Below, piece after piece: positions 51,032-62,141 of a stretch of DNA of 64,000 nt. The stretch covers positions 1 through 64,000 of the forward strand of contig JAJEJG010000004.1 of assembly GCA_022828225.1 (NCBI GenBank), in the 5' to 3' direction. Under the pieces are notes generated by a model. That model saw only the letters and a list, made by a program, of their open reading frames with translations, ran no database searches and had not been told where the DNA came from. A program made the translations under genes and the position numbers. Origin of the DNA: Nitrospirales bacterium. GTDB taxonomy: Bacteria > Nitrospirota > Nitrospiria > Nitrospirales > UBA8639. Numbering within the stretch: the first letter of the stretch is position 1; each line of letters starts with the position of its first letter.

Positions 51032-54000
51032 ATGCCTGACTCACACCCGACCCGACCTCCGAACCGCCTCATTCACGAAACCAGCCCTTATCTCCTGCAA
51101 CACGCCCACAACCCGGTGGATTGGTATCCCTGGGGCCCGGAAGCGCTCCACCTTGCCAAGGAACAGGATAAGCCTCTTCTCCTGTCGATCGGGTATTCCG
51201 CGTGTCATTGGTGCCACGTCATGGAGCGGGAATCGTTCGAAAACGACGAGATCGCCGCACTCATGAATCGCTATTACGTCTGCGTCAAGGTTGACCGTGA
51301 AGAACGCCCGGATCTAGACGAGATCTACATGCAGGCCACCATCGCCATGAACCAGGGAAACGGCGGTTGGCCCATGACGGTGTTCCTGACGCCGGATCAA
51401 CAACCGATCTTCGCCGGCACGTACTTTCCGCCGACCGACAAATGGGGCAGACCCGGCTTCGGCACGGTCCTCAAAAAAATTGCCGAAGGCTGGGAACGCG
51501 ACCGCCCCGCCATTGCCGACAGCGCCACGCGTTTCACCGACCGGTTGCAAACGGCCATGCGCGTCCCCGCGCCCACGACGGTCGGGCAACAGGAGTTGGA
51601 CTCCGCGGTCGAGCAATTCTCAGCGGACTTTGACCCGATCTATGGCGGGTTCGGCCAGGCCCCCAAATTTCCACCGGCCACCGGCCTGGCGTTTCTCCTC
51701 CGGCAATACCGCCGAACCGGAACGGAACACGTCCTTCACATGGTTTGTAAAACCCTGGATGCCATGGCCGGCGGCGGCATGTACGACCATATCGGTGGAG
51801 GGTTCGCCCGGTATTCGACGGACGAACGCTGGCTGGTTCCCCACTTTGAAAAAATGCTCTACGACAACGCGCTGCTCGCGAAGACGTATCTCGAAGCGTT
51901 CCAGGTTACCGGCAACCTCGAATACAAGCGCGTCACCTGCGAAATTCTTGATTACATCCTTCGGGAAATGACCTCACCCGAAGGTGGCTTTTATTCCGCC
52001 ACGGACGCCGACTCGGAGGGCGTCGAAGGAAAATTCTTCGTGTGGGACCCCGAACAAATCCGGGCAGTCGTTCCATCGGAGCAGGATGCGGTCCGCTTCT
52101 GCGCGTATTACGACATTACCTCCGACGGCAATTGGGAACACCACAGTATTCCCAATACCCCCCACTCTCTCGAACAAGCGGCCGAGAAACTTTCCTGTTC
52201 CCCGGAGGAGCTTCGAGAAACAATCGACCGGGTCAAACCGCTCGTGTATCAGGCGCGCCTGAAACGCGTGCCCCCCGGGTTGGATGATAAAATCATCACG
52301 GCCTGGAACGGCATGATGATCAGCGCCATGGCCGAAGCGGCACGGGTCCTGAGGCATGCCCCCTATCTGGAAGCCGCACGTCGGGCCGCGGATTTTCTGC
52401 TCAATACGCTCTCCCGTCCCGACAGAGGCCTGTATCGCACCTATCGGGCAGGCAAGGCCCATCTCGACGCGTACCTGGAGGATTACGCCTATCTCGCGGA
52501 AGCCCTCATCGACGTGTACGAAGCCGGGCGCGAGGAAGGATACCTCAGGGAGGCCGTCCGATTGGGCGAACGACTGTTGAGCGATTTTCTGGATAAGAAG
52601 CACGGTGGATTTTTTACCACGGCCAATGATCACGAAGTCCTCATCCTGCGAGGACGTGAAGGCCCGGACGGCGCCACGCCGAGCGGCAACGCCGTGGCGG
52701 CCATGGCCTTGGCCCGCCTCTCGTTCCACGAGGATCGTGAAGATTTTCGGAACGCCGCCACGCAGGCTGTTCGAGCCTACGGCCAACAGATCAGTCGCAT
52801 ACCCAGGGGGTTCGCCAAGACGATCATGGCAGCGGAGTTCCTGCTGAACGGCCCGCTGGAATTGGCAATCCTCGGGTCGCCAAGCGACGAAGGGCACGAC
52901 CGGTTGCTCGACGCCGTTGCGGGTCACTTCATTCCCCATCGCATCATCGCTCACGGCAACCCCGATGATCCCGAGTCCCGGCATCCACTTCTCAAAGGCA
53001 AGGGCCTCGTTGGGGGACAAGCGGCCTTATACGTGTGTCGAAACTATGCCTGTCAGGCTCCCATCACCAATCCCGATGACGTGGCGCAGGCCTTGACCGG
53101 TACACCTGGCGAGGATTCGCGGTCACGCACGCTGGCGTCTCAAGGTCTACAGGGGACAGCCACCGTTCAGGGCACCGCCGCCTATGTGTCACGGATCCTG
53201 GCACGTTCGTCAGGTCCCACGGCCCACGGCTTTACAACGCTGGGGACCACGGGTCTGACCAACTCCCGGATCGGGTTCGGCGGCTACAGAACCGGAATCG
53301 ATCACGAAGACCATCGGGCCGCACTGATGAAAGCCATTCGGGAAGGCTGCAACCTCATCGACACTTCCACCAACTATGCGGACGGAGACAGTGAACGTTT
53401 GGTGGGAAGCGTGCTTCAGGAGTTGTTTGGCCAAAATGAACTGACTCGCGACAACGTGATCGTGGTTTCAAAAGTCGGCTACGTTCAGGGGAAAAATCTG
53501 CAACACGCCAAATCCAGGGAGCAGGCCGGACGCGCCTATCCCGAGATGGTCAAATACGGGGAAGACATCTGGCATTGTCTCCACCCCGAGTTTATCGAGG
53601 ATCAACTCGCGGACTCACTCGACCGGCTCGGACTCGCCACGTTGGACATCTGCCTTTTACACAACCCGGAATATTTCCTCTCCGACGCGAAACAACGAAA
53701 GCTGACCGTCGACGCGACTACCCTGGATGAACTGCGGACTGAATTCTACCGGCGCATCGAGCAGGCGTTTGTCTATTTCGAGCAACAGATCGACTCAGGC
53801 CGTATCCAATACTACGGCGTCTCCTCCAACACGAGTACGGCCCAACCGGATAATCCGGAAGCGACCTCGCTGTCCCGCATGCTCGAAGCCGCCCAGCGGG
53901 CGGCTCAACGGGCCGGCAAGTCGCACCATGGTTTCCAAGTGCTGCAATTGCCCATGAACCTCTTCGAGTCGGGAGCCTTGCTCACACCCAACACCGGACA

Positions 54001-54700
54001 GGAACACACCGTGCTGGAGTTTGCCCGGGAACGCCGCGTCGCCGTGTTGGTCAACAGGCCGCTCAATGCCATACCCGCCGACCGACGGGGAATGATACGA
54101 CTGGCCGCTCCGCGGTATGAGCCGGTGGACACGTCCTTCGAGACGCAACACCGGACCGTCCTCGCGTTGGAAGACACGTTTCGGAAAGACTTTGCGCCCC
54201 TGATCCCCTATTCGGGGAAAGGACTGGAACCCAAAGACTTCTTTTCCCTGGCGGATGAACTCGGTCGCCTCCGGTCCCAAATTCACAACCTCGAGCATTG
54301 GGATCAGATCGAATCGCAGATGATTGCGCCACACGTCAATCAGGCCCTTCAGGTGACCACCAGGCACATGAACCAGGACAAAGCCACGGACTGGCAAAAT
54401 TGGCAAACCCGGTACGTCGCCAAGCTGCTGCTCTTACTCAAAATCATGAGACAGGAAGCGGCCAAGAAGAGCGAGCAACACCTGCAATCCGTCACCGCGA
54501 CGCTCGACCGATGCCTTCCGGAAGAAAAACGCGGAGAACCATTATCACGAAAGGCGCTGTGGTGTTTGACCAGCACCCCCGGCGTCACCTGCGTCCTGAA
54601 CGGCATCCGCACCACGGACTACGTCGAGGATTCTCTGACGATACTCCGATGGGAACCCTTGCAAAATCCCCGATCAATCTTCGAGAGCATGCAATCGTAA
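51032..54700 (+). CDS. Fusion protein: YyaL-type thioredoxin/glycosidase-fold domain plus aldo/keto reductase
   Basis: 1222 aa. Residues 1-~690 are a complete DUF255/YyaL (SPATA20-like) protein: thioredoxin-like domain with [10 protein letters not shown] (C58, C61), then the (alpha/alpha)6 region with [35 protein letters not shown] and [14 protein letters not shown]. From ~730 a full aldo/keto reductase follows: [19 protein letters not shown], catalytic Asp/Tyr in [12 protein letters not shown], Lys in VVSKVGY, His in CLLHNPEYF, and the ending [19 protein letters not shown]. The reductase part is ~490 residues, longer than the usual ~320. There is no stop or frameshift at the join. ATG 51032 is chosen over TTG 51029. 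Confidence 0.93.
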   Translation: MPDSHPTRPPNRLIHETSPYLLQHAHNPVDWYPWGPEALHLAKEQDKPLLLSIGYSACHWCHVMERESFENDEIAALMNRYYVCVKVDREERPDLDEIYMQATIAMNQGNGGWPMTVFLTPDQQPIFAGTYFPPTDKWGRPGFGTVLKKIAEGWERDRPAIADSATRFTDRLQTAMRVPAPTTVGQQELDSAVEQFSADFDPIYGGFGQAPKFPPATGLAFLLRQYRRTGTEHVLHMVCKTLDAMAGGGMYDHIGGGFARYSTDERWLVPHFEKMLYDNALLAKTYLEAFQVTGNLEYKRVTCEILDYILREMTSPEGGFYSATDADSEGVEGKFFVWDPEQIRAVVPSEQDAVRFCAYYDITSDGNWEHHSIPNTPHSLEQAAEKLSCSPEELRETIDRVKPLVYQARLKRVPPGLDDKIITAWNGMMISAMAEAARVLRHAPYLEAARRAADFLLNTLSRPDRGLYRTYRAGKAHLDAYLEDYAYLAEALIDVYEAGREEGYLREAVRLGERLLSDFLDKKHGGFFTTANDHEVLILRGREGPDGATPSGNAVAAMALARLSFHEDREDFRNAATQAVRAYGQQISRIPRGFAKTIMAAEFLLNGPLELAILGSPSDEGHDRLLDAVAGHFIPHRIIAHGNPDDPESRHPLLKGKGLVGGQAALYVCRNYACQAPITNPDDVAQALTGTPGEDSRSRTLASQGLQGTATVQGTAAYVSRILARSSGPTAHGFTTLGTTGLTNSRIGFGGYRTGIDHEDHRAALMKAIREGCNLIDTSTNYADGDSERLVGSVLQELFGQNELTRDNVIVVSKVGYVQGKNLQHAKSREQAGRAYPEMVKYGEDIWHCLHPEFIEDQLADSLDRLGLATLDICLLHNPEYFLSDAKQRKLTVDATTLDELRTEFYRRIEQAFVYFEQQIDSGRIQYYGVSSNTSTAQPDNPEATSLSRMLEAAQRAAQRAGKSHHGFQVLQLPMNLFESGALLTPNTGQEHTVLEFARERRVAVLVNRPLNAIPADRRGMIRLAAPRYEPVDTSFETQHRTVLALEDTFRKDFAPLIPYSGKGLEPKDFFSLADELGRLRSQIHNLEHWDQIESQMIAPHVNQALQVTTRHMNQDKATDWQNWQTRYVAKLLLLLKIMRQEAAKKSEQHLQSVTATLDRCLPEEKRGEPLSRKALWCLTSTPGVTCVLNGIRTTDYVEDSLTILRWEPLQNPRSIFESMQS

Positions 54701-54717
54701 TGACGGCATCGATACTC

Positions 54718-54841
54718 CCTCCCCTTTGTAAGGGGAGGTCAGGTGGGGTAGAGCCAATCGTCCGTACGTCCTGACCGCAGACTCTACCTCCCCTTGCCCC
54801 TCCCCTTCGACAGGCTCAGGACAGGCTTACAAAGGAGGGGA
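54718..54841. repeat. Family D inverted repeat with inserted micro-element
   Basis: As at 9722-9836, but CCCCTCC|TTACAAAGGAGG is split by 23 bases (54804-54826, CCTTCGACAGGCTCAGG then ACAGGC). The insertion point is four bases away from that in the copy at 47793. Confidence 0.85.
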
Positions 54842-54901
54842 AAACAGAAAAGTTCCACGAATGAACAACATATCTCCGTCGTCAATATTTGCAGCCATCC
54901 A

Positions 54902-57400
54902 TTACTCATTTCGTACCCAGATCTCCCAAAAACGGGACATATTTTCCCATTCACGACCCGGTGAATAGTCGCTCAAATCCAGAGGAACGGGTTGGCGATC
55001 CGCGGTGCGCCGGACACGGATTTCCTTAGAATCCGTCTTTGCGGAAAGCAGGATCGCGCCATGGGAATCCGTTCGATAAATGGTCATGGGCTCGTACGCC
55101 TGCAACACGTCCTTGGCGGGATGCCCGTAACGATTCCCCTGACCCGCGGACACGACCGCAGTTTTCGCGTTGAGTTGCTGAATCCAGTGTCGATTCAGGG
55201 AACTCTTCGCTCCATGGTGCGGAATTTTGACCACGGTCGCCGACCTCACCAAAGGATGGTCGGTCAATCTAGCCAACGCTTCGACTTCCGCATCGGCCGT
55301 CAGCAGAATGGAGTGCTTCCCGCACGTCAGATTCAGGACCACGGAGAGATTGTTCAATTCCGATCCTTGAAAATCGTGCAACGTGGCGTCGTTTTCCACC
55401 AACGGTGGGTTCAGCGATATGAGTCGGCAAAGCCCTTCCCGCACCAATGATTTTCCTTCCATGGCAATACGTTCGACGAGTCCCCGTTTGGCGACCGCAT
55501 CACGCAATCGTTGGTAAAAGTGGTTCGTCCGTTGAATCCCGTTACTCCAATAATGATCGACCTCGAAGTTGTCGACGATCCAGGCAAGCCCGCCCACGTG
55601 ATCCAATTGCGGATGCGTGGCAATCACGTGAGTCAGCCGCCTGATACCTCGATCCCACAAATACGGTCCCACGACCATTCGGCCGATATCCCAACGTTCA
55701 TAAGCGACCCCGCCGTCAACCAGAATCGTGTCGCCCCCGGGAAGTTCGATCACCGTGGCGTCGCCTTGACCTACGTCCAGGAACGTGACGCGTAACGTCT
55801 CATCCTCGAACACGTATCGCGGCGACCACGTCCACCACAACGGACAGACGACCAGCACACTCACGCTCACGATCCGCAACGTCCTTTTCCGGCTGAGCAA
55901 CGCCATCAAGAGACACAGATAGAAGCCTGCCATGGACAGGATCGACGGCGACGCCACGTGCCATTCGGCGCCGGGTATCCCGGCCAACATGCCGACAACG
56001 GACGTCAGGACGTCCATGATTGCCTGATGAACCCAGCCGAAAGGCAAATGTCCCAGCCCGCCGAGCAAGACGATCAGGGACGCGCCGAGTCCCAACGGCA
56101 CGACCAGCATGCCGACGAAAGGCACGACAACCGCATTGGCAAAGAGCCCCAACCAGGCCACTTGATTGAAATAGTACGCCACGAGCGGAACGGTCCCCAC
56201 GGTGGCGGCAAGGGTCATCAACGCGTACTGTTTTCCCCAATGCTTCACCTTGTCCGTGAAGGCCTGCGGGATCTCGTCTTCCTCGACGTCGTTCGTACTC
56301 CATCGAAATACCAAGGCAATAGCGAGGACGGATATGTACGAGAGTTGAAAAGACAGAGCGTACAACGCCCCGGGATCTGCCAGCGTCGTACCCAGGGCGG
56401 CGATACCCAATGCAATGAGAATCTGTCGCTCATAACCGATCCACACTGCGTAGAGATACAACAGGATCATCAGCAACGATCGAACGGTCGCGACGTGGGC
56501 GCCGGACAACAGCGTATAAAACAGGACCATGGGGACGGTGACCAGCACGGCCAGTTGCCTGGGAGTCAGGATGCACGAAAGTCTTTCCAGCCACCGGGAC
56601 GGCATGCGGCGAGTGAACCCCCTCACGCCCAGGAACGAGACAAAGGCCAGTAATCCCAAATGCGAACCGGATATGGAAATGATATGGACCGTCCCCGTCG
56701 TCATAAAGTCGTCACGCACGTCCGGGGGAATATCGTTCTGCTCTCCCACGATCATACCCAGGAACAAACCGCGGGCCGGTTGTCGGAGCGTTGAAACGGC
56801 AACTTGGCGCACCCGATTCCTCCCACGATCAATCCACGACCACAGCCATTCACTCAAGTCGGAGACGCCGGGACGTTGAACCTGTATTCGCCCAAGTCCT
56901 CTGACGGTCGCAACCGCGTGGATGCCGCGATCCCTGAGGTAGGCGCCGTAGTCAAACCCGCCGGGATTCCGGGTGCCGAAAGGCGGGCGAATGCGAGCAC
57001 GGACCGTGATCCTGTCTCCGCGAAATATGTCCGTCTCCGGTTCACACTCGTTACCCGATTGACACGGACGCCAAGTCAAGCGCAGATTTCCACGGGCAGC
57101 ACGGCTCGCGGTGCCCCGGTGGACGGAATCCACGGCCACGATCATCGTCATTCGGCCCGGACCATGCTCGACCGGCGCGGTCACGACACCGGAAAGCGTC
57201 AACTCTTGCCGACCGGTCTGAAGCGGCAGATCAACACCTTGATCGGTTCTCGCGTCCAGCAACCAATATGCGACGCCCAACAGGACACAGGCATACAGGA
57301 TGAGGCCCTGTTTCCCGGAGAAAACGCTCTTCTTCTCACACCGGGACAACGATCCGGCGACGAAGACCAGCAGCACAATGATAGTGAGCGGAAGATACAA
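54902..57400 (-). CDS. comEC: DNA internalisation competence protein ComEC/Rec2
   Basis: At least 832 aa. N-terminal membrane part with a DUF4131 region (RGDRITVRARIRPPFGTRNPGGFDYGAYL in pieces), the Competence domain with GTVHIISISGSHLGLL and ARGLFLGMIVGEQ, and a C-terminal metallo-beta-lactamase domain (FLDVGQGDATVIELPGG, ATHPQLDHVGG, KIPHHGAKSS). It forms the channel for single-stranded DNA in natural transformation. The first standard start, TTG 57400, lies inside what looks like the first membrane helix; the frame is open upstream to about 57546 without ATG, GTG or TTG. Confidence 0.9.
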   Translation of the reverse strand: MYLPLTIIVLLVFVAGSLSRCEKKSVFSGKQGLILYACVLLGVAYWLLDARTDQGVDLPLQTGRQELTLSGVVTAPVEHGPGRMTMIVAVDSVHRGTASRAARGNLRLTWRPCQSGNECEPETDIFRGDRITVRARIRPPFGTRNPGGFDYGAYLRDRGIHAVATVRGLGRIQVQRPGVSDLSEWLWSWIDRGRNRVRQVAVSTLRQPARGLFLGMIVGEQNDIPPDVRDDFMTTGTVHIISISGSHLGLLAFVSFLGVRGFTRRMPSRWLERLSCILTPRQLAVLVTVPMVLFYTLLSGAHVATVRSLLMILLYLYAVWIGYERQILIALGIAALGTTLADPGALYALSFQLSYISVLAIALVFRWSTNDVEEDEIPQAFTDKVKHWGKQYALMTLAATVGTVPLVAYYFNQVAWLGLFANAVVVPFVGMLVVPLGLGASLIVLLGGLGHLPFGWVHQAIMDVLTSVVGMLAGIPGAEWHVASPSILSMAGFYLCLLMALLSRKRTLRIVSVSVLVVCPLWWTWSPRYVFEDETLRVTFLDVGQGDATVIELPGGDTILVDGGVAYERWDIGRMVVGPYLWDRGIRRLTHVIATHPQLDHVGGLAWIVDNFEVDHYWSNGIQRTNHFYQRLRDAVAKRGLVERIAMEGKSLVREGLCRLISLNPPLVENDATLHDFQGSELNNLSVVLNLTCGKHSILLTADAEVEALARLTDHPLVRSATVVKIPHHGAKSSLNRHWIQQLNAKTAVVSAGQGNRYGHPAKDVLQAYEPMTIYRTDSHGAILLSAKTDSKEIRVRRTADRQPVPLDLSDYSPGREWENMSRFWEIWVRNE

Positions 57401-57636
57401 AAAATAGGACCCAAGCAGGAGTCCCGTAAGGAAGGCAATAATGCCGGGTAGGAATAGTGAGGAGAATAATTGATTGTTGTTGGAAATTTTCGTTGAATTT
57501 ATAGGACCATAGGAGAACGCCTTTCGTTTAATTACACGATTTACGACTTATCGGTCAATAAAAAATACCATACTCCCAACGCTCTCGTCGCGAGCAGGCC
57601 GATGGTGGAGATTTTCTATGACACGCTATCTACGAA
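57401..57636. other. 236-base AT-rich gap between comEC and glmM
   Basis: Both genes are on the minus strand, so this is the upstream region of comEC and the tail region of glmM. Part of it may code for the true N-terminus of ComEC. No repeat or RNA gene was seen. Confidence 0.5.
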
Positions 57637-58986
57637 TTATCCGATGGCGGTCTTGACCACGCCGGCCAAGTCATCCGCAACTGCTTTGATCTGAGAATGA
57701 TCGCGGCCCTCGACCATGACCCGGACCAAGGGCTCGGTTCCGGAATACCGGACCAGAATCCGTCCCGTCCCGTTCAACCGTTCTTCACCGGAACGTATCG
57801 CTTCCCGTAACTCTGGAAGAGAGCCCAGATCGGGTTTCCGGTTCACCTTCACGCCCAACAGGACTTGCGGAACGGTTTCGATGCACTGAGTCAACTCCGA
57901 GATAGGAGAACCCGACCCCTTGACCAACTTGAGCATTTGCAGGCCGGATATCAGCCCGTCTCCGGTCGTGTTATAGTCGAGAAAAATGACGTGTCCCGAT
58001 TGTTCTCCGCCCAGGTTATAGCCCTCGGCCAACATGCGTTCCAGGATGGACCGGTCGCCGACGGAGGTCCGGATCAGGTTGATTCCGTTCTTTTGCATGG
58101 CCGATTCGAACCCGAAATTCGTCATGACCGTTCCAACGACGGTATCGTGATTGAGCCTGCCGCGTCGCTGGAAATCCAAGGCGAAGGCGGCCAAGGCCTG
58201 ATCGCCATGCACCACGTCACCCTCTTCGTTCACAAACACGGCCCGGTCCGCGTCGCCGTCCAAGGCAATCCCCACGTCGCCTCGACGCGCGCGAACGGCC
58301 TCCTGCAATCGCTCCGGACAGAGGGCCCCATACCCCGCATTGATGTTCGTCCCGTCCGGCTCATCACCGATAACGGACACGTCGGCGCCCAATTCCCGTA
58401 CGACCTTGGGAAACACCGAATACGCGGCGCCATGGGCGCAGTCGATGACCACCTTCATCCCCTGATAATCCATTTCGCGCGGCAGGGACCGTTTCACGAA
58501 TTCGATATAGCGTCCTTCTGCATCGGCAATGCGAAACGCCTTGCCGATTTCATCGGCCGTGGGACGAAGATGTTCGATCTCGTTCGTCAAAATCAATTCT
58601 TCAATGCGCGATTCCAGTTCATCGGGAAGTTTGAAGCCGTCGTGCGAAAAGAACTTGATCCCGTTATCCTGGTAGGGATTGTGGGAGGCGGAAATCATCA
58701 CCCCGGCGTCGGCTCGAAGGCTTCGAGTCAAAAACGCCACGCCCGGGGAGGGCATGGGCCCAACCAGCAAGACGTCGACGCCCATGGAACAAATACCGGA
58801 AATCAACGCCGATTCCAACATGTAGCCGGACAGACGGGTGTCTTTCCCGATCACGATTTGATGGTGCCCCGCCATCCCCTTGAAGACGTATGCCACGGCC
58901 CTGCCCAACTTCAGCACCGTTTCGCTGTTCATGGGTTCCAGGTTGGCAACGCCCCGCACACCGTCGGTTCCGAATAGTTTTCGCAC
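57637..58986 (-). CDS. glmM: Phosphoglucosamine mutase
   Basis: 449 aa. Converts glucosamine 6-phosphate to 1-phosphate for UDP-GlcNAc synthesis. N-terminus RKLFGTDGVRGVAN, catalytic serine loop GVMISASHNPYQDNGIKFF, metal loop DGDADRAVF, sugar loop GGEQSGH and phosphate loop RYSGTEPLVRVM are intact. GTG 58986 has AGGAGG 4 bases upstream and gives the family's usual start; the longer ATG starts add residues that look out of place. It lies 26 bases behind folP. Confidence 0.96.
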   Translation of the reverse strand: MRKLFGTDGVRGVANLEPMNSETVLKLGRAVAYVFKGMAGHHQIVIGKDTRLSGYMLESALISGICSMGVDVLLVGPMPSPGVAFLTRSLRADAGVMISASHNPYQDNGIKFFSHDGFKLPDELESRIEELILTNEIEHLRPTADEIGKAFRIADAEGRYIEFVKRSLPREMDYQGMKVVIDCAHGAAYSVFPKVVRELGADVSVIGDEPDGTNINAGYGALCPERLQEAVRARRGDVGIALDGDADRAVFVNEEGDVVHGDQALAAFALDFQRRGRLNHDTVVGTVMTNFGFESAMQKNGINLIRTSVGDRSILERMLAEGYNLGGEQSGHVIFLDYNTTGDGLISGLQMLKLVKGSGSPISELTQCIETVPQVLLGVKVNRKPDLGSLPELREAIRSGEERLNGTGRILVRYSGTEPLVRVMVEGRDHSQIKAVADDLAGVVKTAIG

Positions 58987-59012
58987 CGTACCTCCTGACA
59001 CCATGCCCCCTC

Positions 59013-59864
59013 TCAAGCCTGCGCAATAGCTTCCGACATTCGCACCACCTCCCGTATCGACCCGACGTCATGCACGCGAACGATCCCGGCTCCATTCAAC
59101 ACCGCGGCCGTCACGGCCGCGGCGGTCCCCATGATGCGTTGCTCGACGGGTTGGCCGGTAACCGTCCCGATGAAGGATTTATTCGACACGCCGACCAGGA
59201 CGGGACGACCCAACTGCCGCAATGAGCCAAGGCCTTTCAGCAAGGATAAATTTTGTTGTTCGTTTTTTGCAAACCCGATCCCGGGATCGATCAACATGTG
59301 CTCGCGAGAGATGCCGATGCCCTCGGCATGGTCCAAGCGACGTCCCAAATACTCCCGCACCTCCTCCACCACGTTGTCGTATTGGCAATGCTGCCGCATC
59401 GTCTGCGGCGTGCCTCGCATATGCATCAGCACCAACCCGGCCTTGGTCCGTGCAATCACTTCACCTATACGAGGGTCATGCTCCAACGCGCTGATGTCGT
59501 TGATGATCACCGCGCCCCAATCGATGGCCCGTTCCGCGACTCCGGCTTTCCGGGTGTCGATGGACAGCGGAATCGTCGCGCGTTTACCGATGACCTCCAG
59601 TACGGGCTTCAAACGACGCAGTTCTTCCTGTTCGTCAATCTCCCGCGAACCGGGTCGCGTCGATTCGGCGCCGATGTCAACCAGATCGGCCCCTTCGCTC
59701 ACCATGCGTTCAATATGAGCCAGAGCGCGTTGAGGATCAAGAAAATGTCCACCGTCGGAAAAGGAATCCGGGGTCACATTCAGTATGCCCATCACCAGGA
59801 CGCGACTGGAGCAGGGAATCCTGACGTGGCAGGCTTGCAGGTATGCGGAGTTGGCCTCATCCAT
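59013..59864 (-). CDS. folP: Dihydropteroate synthase
   Basis: About 283 aa. Joins p-aminobenzoate and the pterin in folate synthesis. GILNVTPDSFSDGG, DIGAESTRPGS, SIDTRKA, IINDISALEHDP and the DPGIGFAKNEQQNLSLL stretch are present. ATG 59864 is preferred; the frame is open to 59903. folP-glmM is a common order. Confidence 0.95.
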   Translation of the reverse strand: MDEANSAYLQACHVRIPCSSRVLVMGILNVTPDSFSDGGHFLDPQRALAHIERMVSEGADLVDIGAESTRPGSREIDEQEELRRLKPVLEVIGKRATIPLSIDTRKAGVAERAIDWGAVIINDISALEHDPRIGEVIARTKAGLVLMHMRGTPQTMRQHCQYDNVVEEVREYLGRRLDHAEGIGISREHMLIDPGIGFAKNEQQNLSLLKGLGSLRQLGRPVLVGVSNKSFIGTVTGQPVEQRIMGTAAAVTAAVLNGAGIVRVHDVGSIREVVRMSEAIAQA

Positions 59865-59975
59865 AGGAGATCGAGGCCCCGGCAAACACCGGGTCGGGGG
59901 CACTCACAACAAGGACATATATTCCGAAATTCGTTGAAAGAATAGTCAGCCTGAGCGGGGCGACTGAGTTCTTTT

Positions 59976-60108
59976 CCTCCCCTTTGTAAGGGGAGGTCAG
60001 GTGGGGCAGAGTCGCAGGCCCAAAGGGCACCAGCACTGACGACCACTCGGTCTGTCTACTCCATCTCCGGCTCTACCTCCCCTCACTCCTCCTTACAAAG
60101 GAGGGGAA
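59976..60108. repeat. Family D inverted repeat, uninterrupted copy
   Basis: CTCCCCTTTGTAAGGGGAGG to CCTCCTTACAAAGGAGGGGA. It separates folP from ftsH in a 304-base gap (59865-60168) that has no gene. Confidence 0.85.
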
Positions 60109-60168
60109 CAGGAGAGGCGGCCTAAGTGAGGGGAGCAACGCCAAAGATGTGAACCCGGCACGATGCCG

Positions 60169-61986
60169 TCACACTTGCGCCGGCTCTCGAACGATGGTTC
60201 CTCGATTGATGATTTGATCGATCTCCAAGGAATCCAAGACCTCTTTTTCCAACAAGGCTTCGGCCAAAGCCCGCAGGGTATGGATATGTTCCGTAAGCAT
60301 GCGCTTCGTCCGCTCATAGGCTTCCACGATCAACCGTTTGACTTCATGATCGATTTCCAGGGCCACCTGTTCACTGAAGTCCCGACGCGCAGTAATTTCC
60401 CGGCCCAGGAAAATCTCCTCGTCTTTTTTACCGAAGGTCAACGGCCCCAATTTGTCGCTCATGCCCCACTCACACACCATCTTTCTGGCGAGTTCGGTGG
60501 CCCGTTCAATGTCGTTCCCCGCGCCGGTGGTGACGTTTTTCAGAATCAGTTCTTCGGCCACGCGCCCGCCCAATAAAATCGACAGGGTGTTATACAGGAA
60601 ATCCTCGGAATAACTGTGCCGGTCATCGATGGGAAGCTGCATGGTCATGCCCATCGCACGCCCCCTCGGAATGATCGTGACCTTGTGGACCGGGTCGGCA
60701 CCCGGCAACAACTTGGCCATGAGAGCGTGACCCGCCTCGTGATACGCCGTGGTGCGCTTTTCGTCTTCGCTCAGGACCAGACTCTTGCGCTCGGCCCCCA
60801 TCATGACTTTATCTTTGGCATTTTCGAAATCAATGAGTTCCACCAACTTCTTGTCCAGTCGCGCAGCCCAGAGCGCCGCCTCGTTGACGAGGTTTTCCAA
60901 ATCGGCCCCTGAAAAACCTGGCGTTCCTCTGGCAATTTGCTCGAGGTTCACGTCTGACGCCACGGGCACCTTCTTCGTGTGGACCTTGAGAATTTCCACG
61001 CGACCCCGCACGTCGGGACGATTGACCACCACCTGTCGATCGAACCGGCCCGGCCGCAACAAGGCAGGGTCGAGGACGTCCGGACGGTTCGTCGCGGCGA
61101 CGAGAATCACGCCTTCGGTCGTGTCGAACCCATCCATTTCCACGAGCAACTGGTTCAAGGTCTGTTCGCGTTCGTCGTGACCGCCACCCAGGCCCGCGCC
61201 GCGCAACCGGCCGACGGCATCGATTTCGTCAATGAAAATGATACAGGGCGCATGCTTCTTCCCCTGTTCAAACAGGTCGCGCACGCGAGACGCGCCGACG
61301 CCCACGAACATTTCCACGAAATCGGACCCGCTGATGCTGAAGAACGGGACACCCGCTTCTCCGGCAATAGCTTTCGCCAACAGAGTCTTGCCCGTTCCCG
61401 GAGGGCCGACGATCAGCACCCCTTTGGGGATTCGCCCGCCGAGTTTTTGAAATTTTTGCGGATCTTTCAAAAATTCAATGATTTCAACGACTTCTTCCTT
61501 GGCCTCTTCCACGCCGGCCACGTCCGCAAAGGTCACCTTTTTCTTCTCCTCGGTCAGGAGACGCGCTCGGCTCTTTCCGAACGAAAGGGCCCGATTGCCG
61601 CCGATCTGCATTTGTCGCATCAGGAAAAACCACAATCCCAAGAACAGGATAAACGGTCCCCAGGTTACGAGAAACGTAATATACCAGGGACTTTCATCGG
61701 GCGGCTTGGCTTCGATCTGCACCGACTGCTCTCTCAGGGCCTTCACCAAGTCCGGATATTCCACGGTATAGGTTCGAATCCGGTTTCCATCCTTTAAAAT
61801 CGCACTGATATGGCTGTCCTTCATGGTGACCTTGGAAATCTCTCCCCGCTCGAGATGGGCCATGAAGTCACTGAAGATCACTTCCTCTTCAGGCGGCTGG
61901 GACGGGACGGTGAACAGGTTGAACAACAGGATCATGAACAGCCCGACCACCACCCAAAACAGCAAATTCTTGACGCGAGAATTCAT
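60169..61986 (-). CDS. ftsH: ATP-dependent zinc metalloprotease FtsH
   Basis: 605 aa, inner-membrane AAA+ protease. Two membrane helices (about 8-27 and 102-125), Walker A GPPGTGKT, Walker [10 protein letters not shown], second region of homology with RPGRFDRQ, and the zinc motif HEAGH. The C-terminal helical part lacks a long tail. ATG 61986 has GAAGGA 8 bases upstream. Follows tilS as in many bacteria. Confidence 0.97.
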   Translation of the reverse strand: MNSRVKNLLFWVVVGLFMILLFNLFTVPSQPPEEEVIFSDFMAHLERGEISKVTMKDSHISAILKDGNRIRTYTVEYPDLVKALREQSVQIEAKPPDESPWYITFLVTWGPFILFLGLWFFLMRQMQIGGNRALSFGKSRARLLTEEKKKVTFADVAGVEEAKEEVVEIIEFLKDPQKFQKLGGRIPKGVLIVGPPGTGKTLLAKAIAGEAGVPFFSISGSDFVEMFVGVGASRVRDLFEQGKKHAPCIIFIDEIDAVGRLRGAGLGGGHDEREQTLNQLLVEMDGFDTTEGVILVAATNRPDVLDPALLRPGRFDRQVVVNRPDVRGRVEILKVHTKKVPVASDVNLEQIARGTPGFSGADLENLVNEAALWAARLDKKLVELIDFENAKDKVMMGAERKSLVLSEDEKRTTAYHEAGHALMAKLLPGADPVHKVTIIPRGRAMGMTMQLPIDDRHSYSEDFLYNTLSILLGGRVAEELILKNVTTGAGNDIERATELARKMVCEWGMSDKLGPLTFGKKDEEIFLGREITARRDFSEQVALEIDHEVKRLIVEAYERTKRMLTEHIHTLRALAEALLEKEVLDSLEIDQIINRGTIVREPAQV

Positions 61987-62141
61987 AAAAAAGCGTTCCT
62001 TCTCTCTCTCAACCCTTCCAAGCAAACCGAAATTGTTTCAAAACATCAGAAATACTACCATGAGGATCGAGTGTCTGCAACCTACTGCCCTTTACGTAAG
62101 CCTTGCAGGACGGTGCGTTGCGAGCGCAACTCCGTTGTTTC

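Noticed and set aside
61768..61780. A GGTTCGAATCC stretch like a tRNA T-loop
   Set aside because: It is inside ftsH, and no acceptor stem, anticodon arm or D-loop can be drawn around it.
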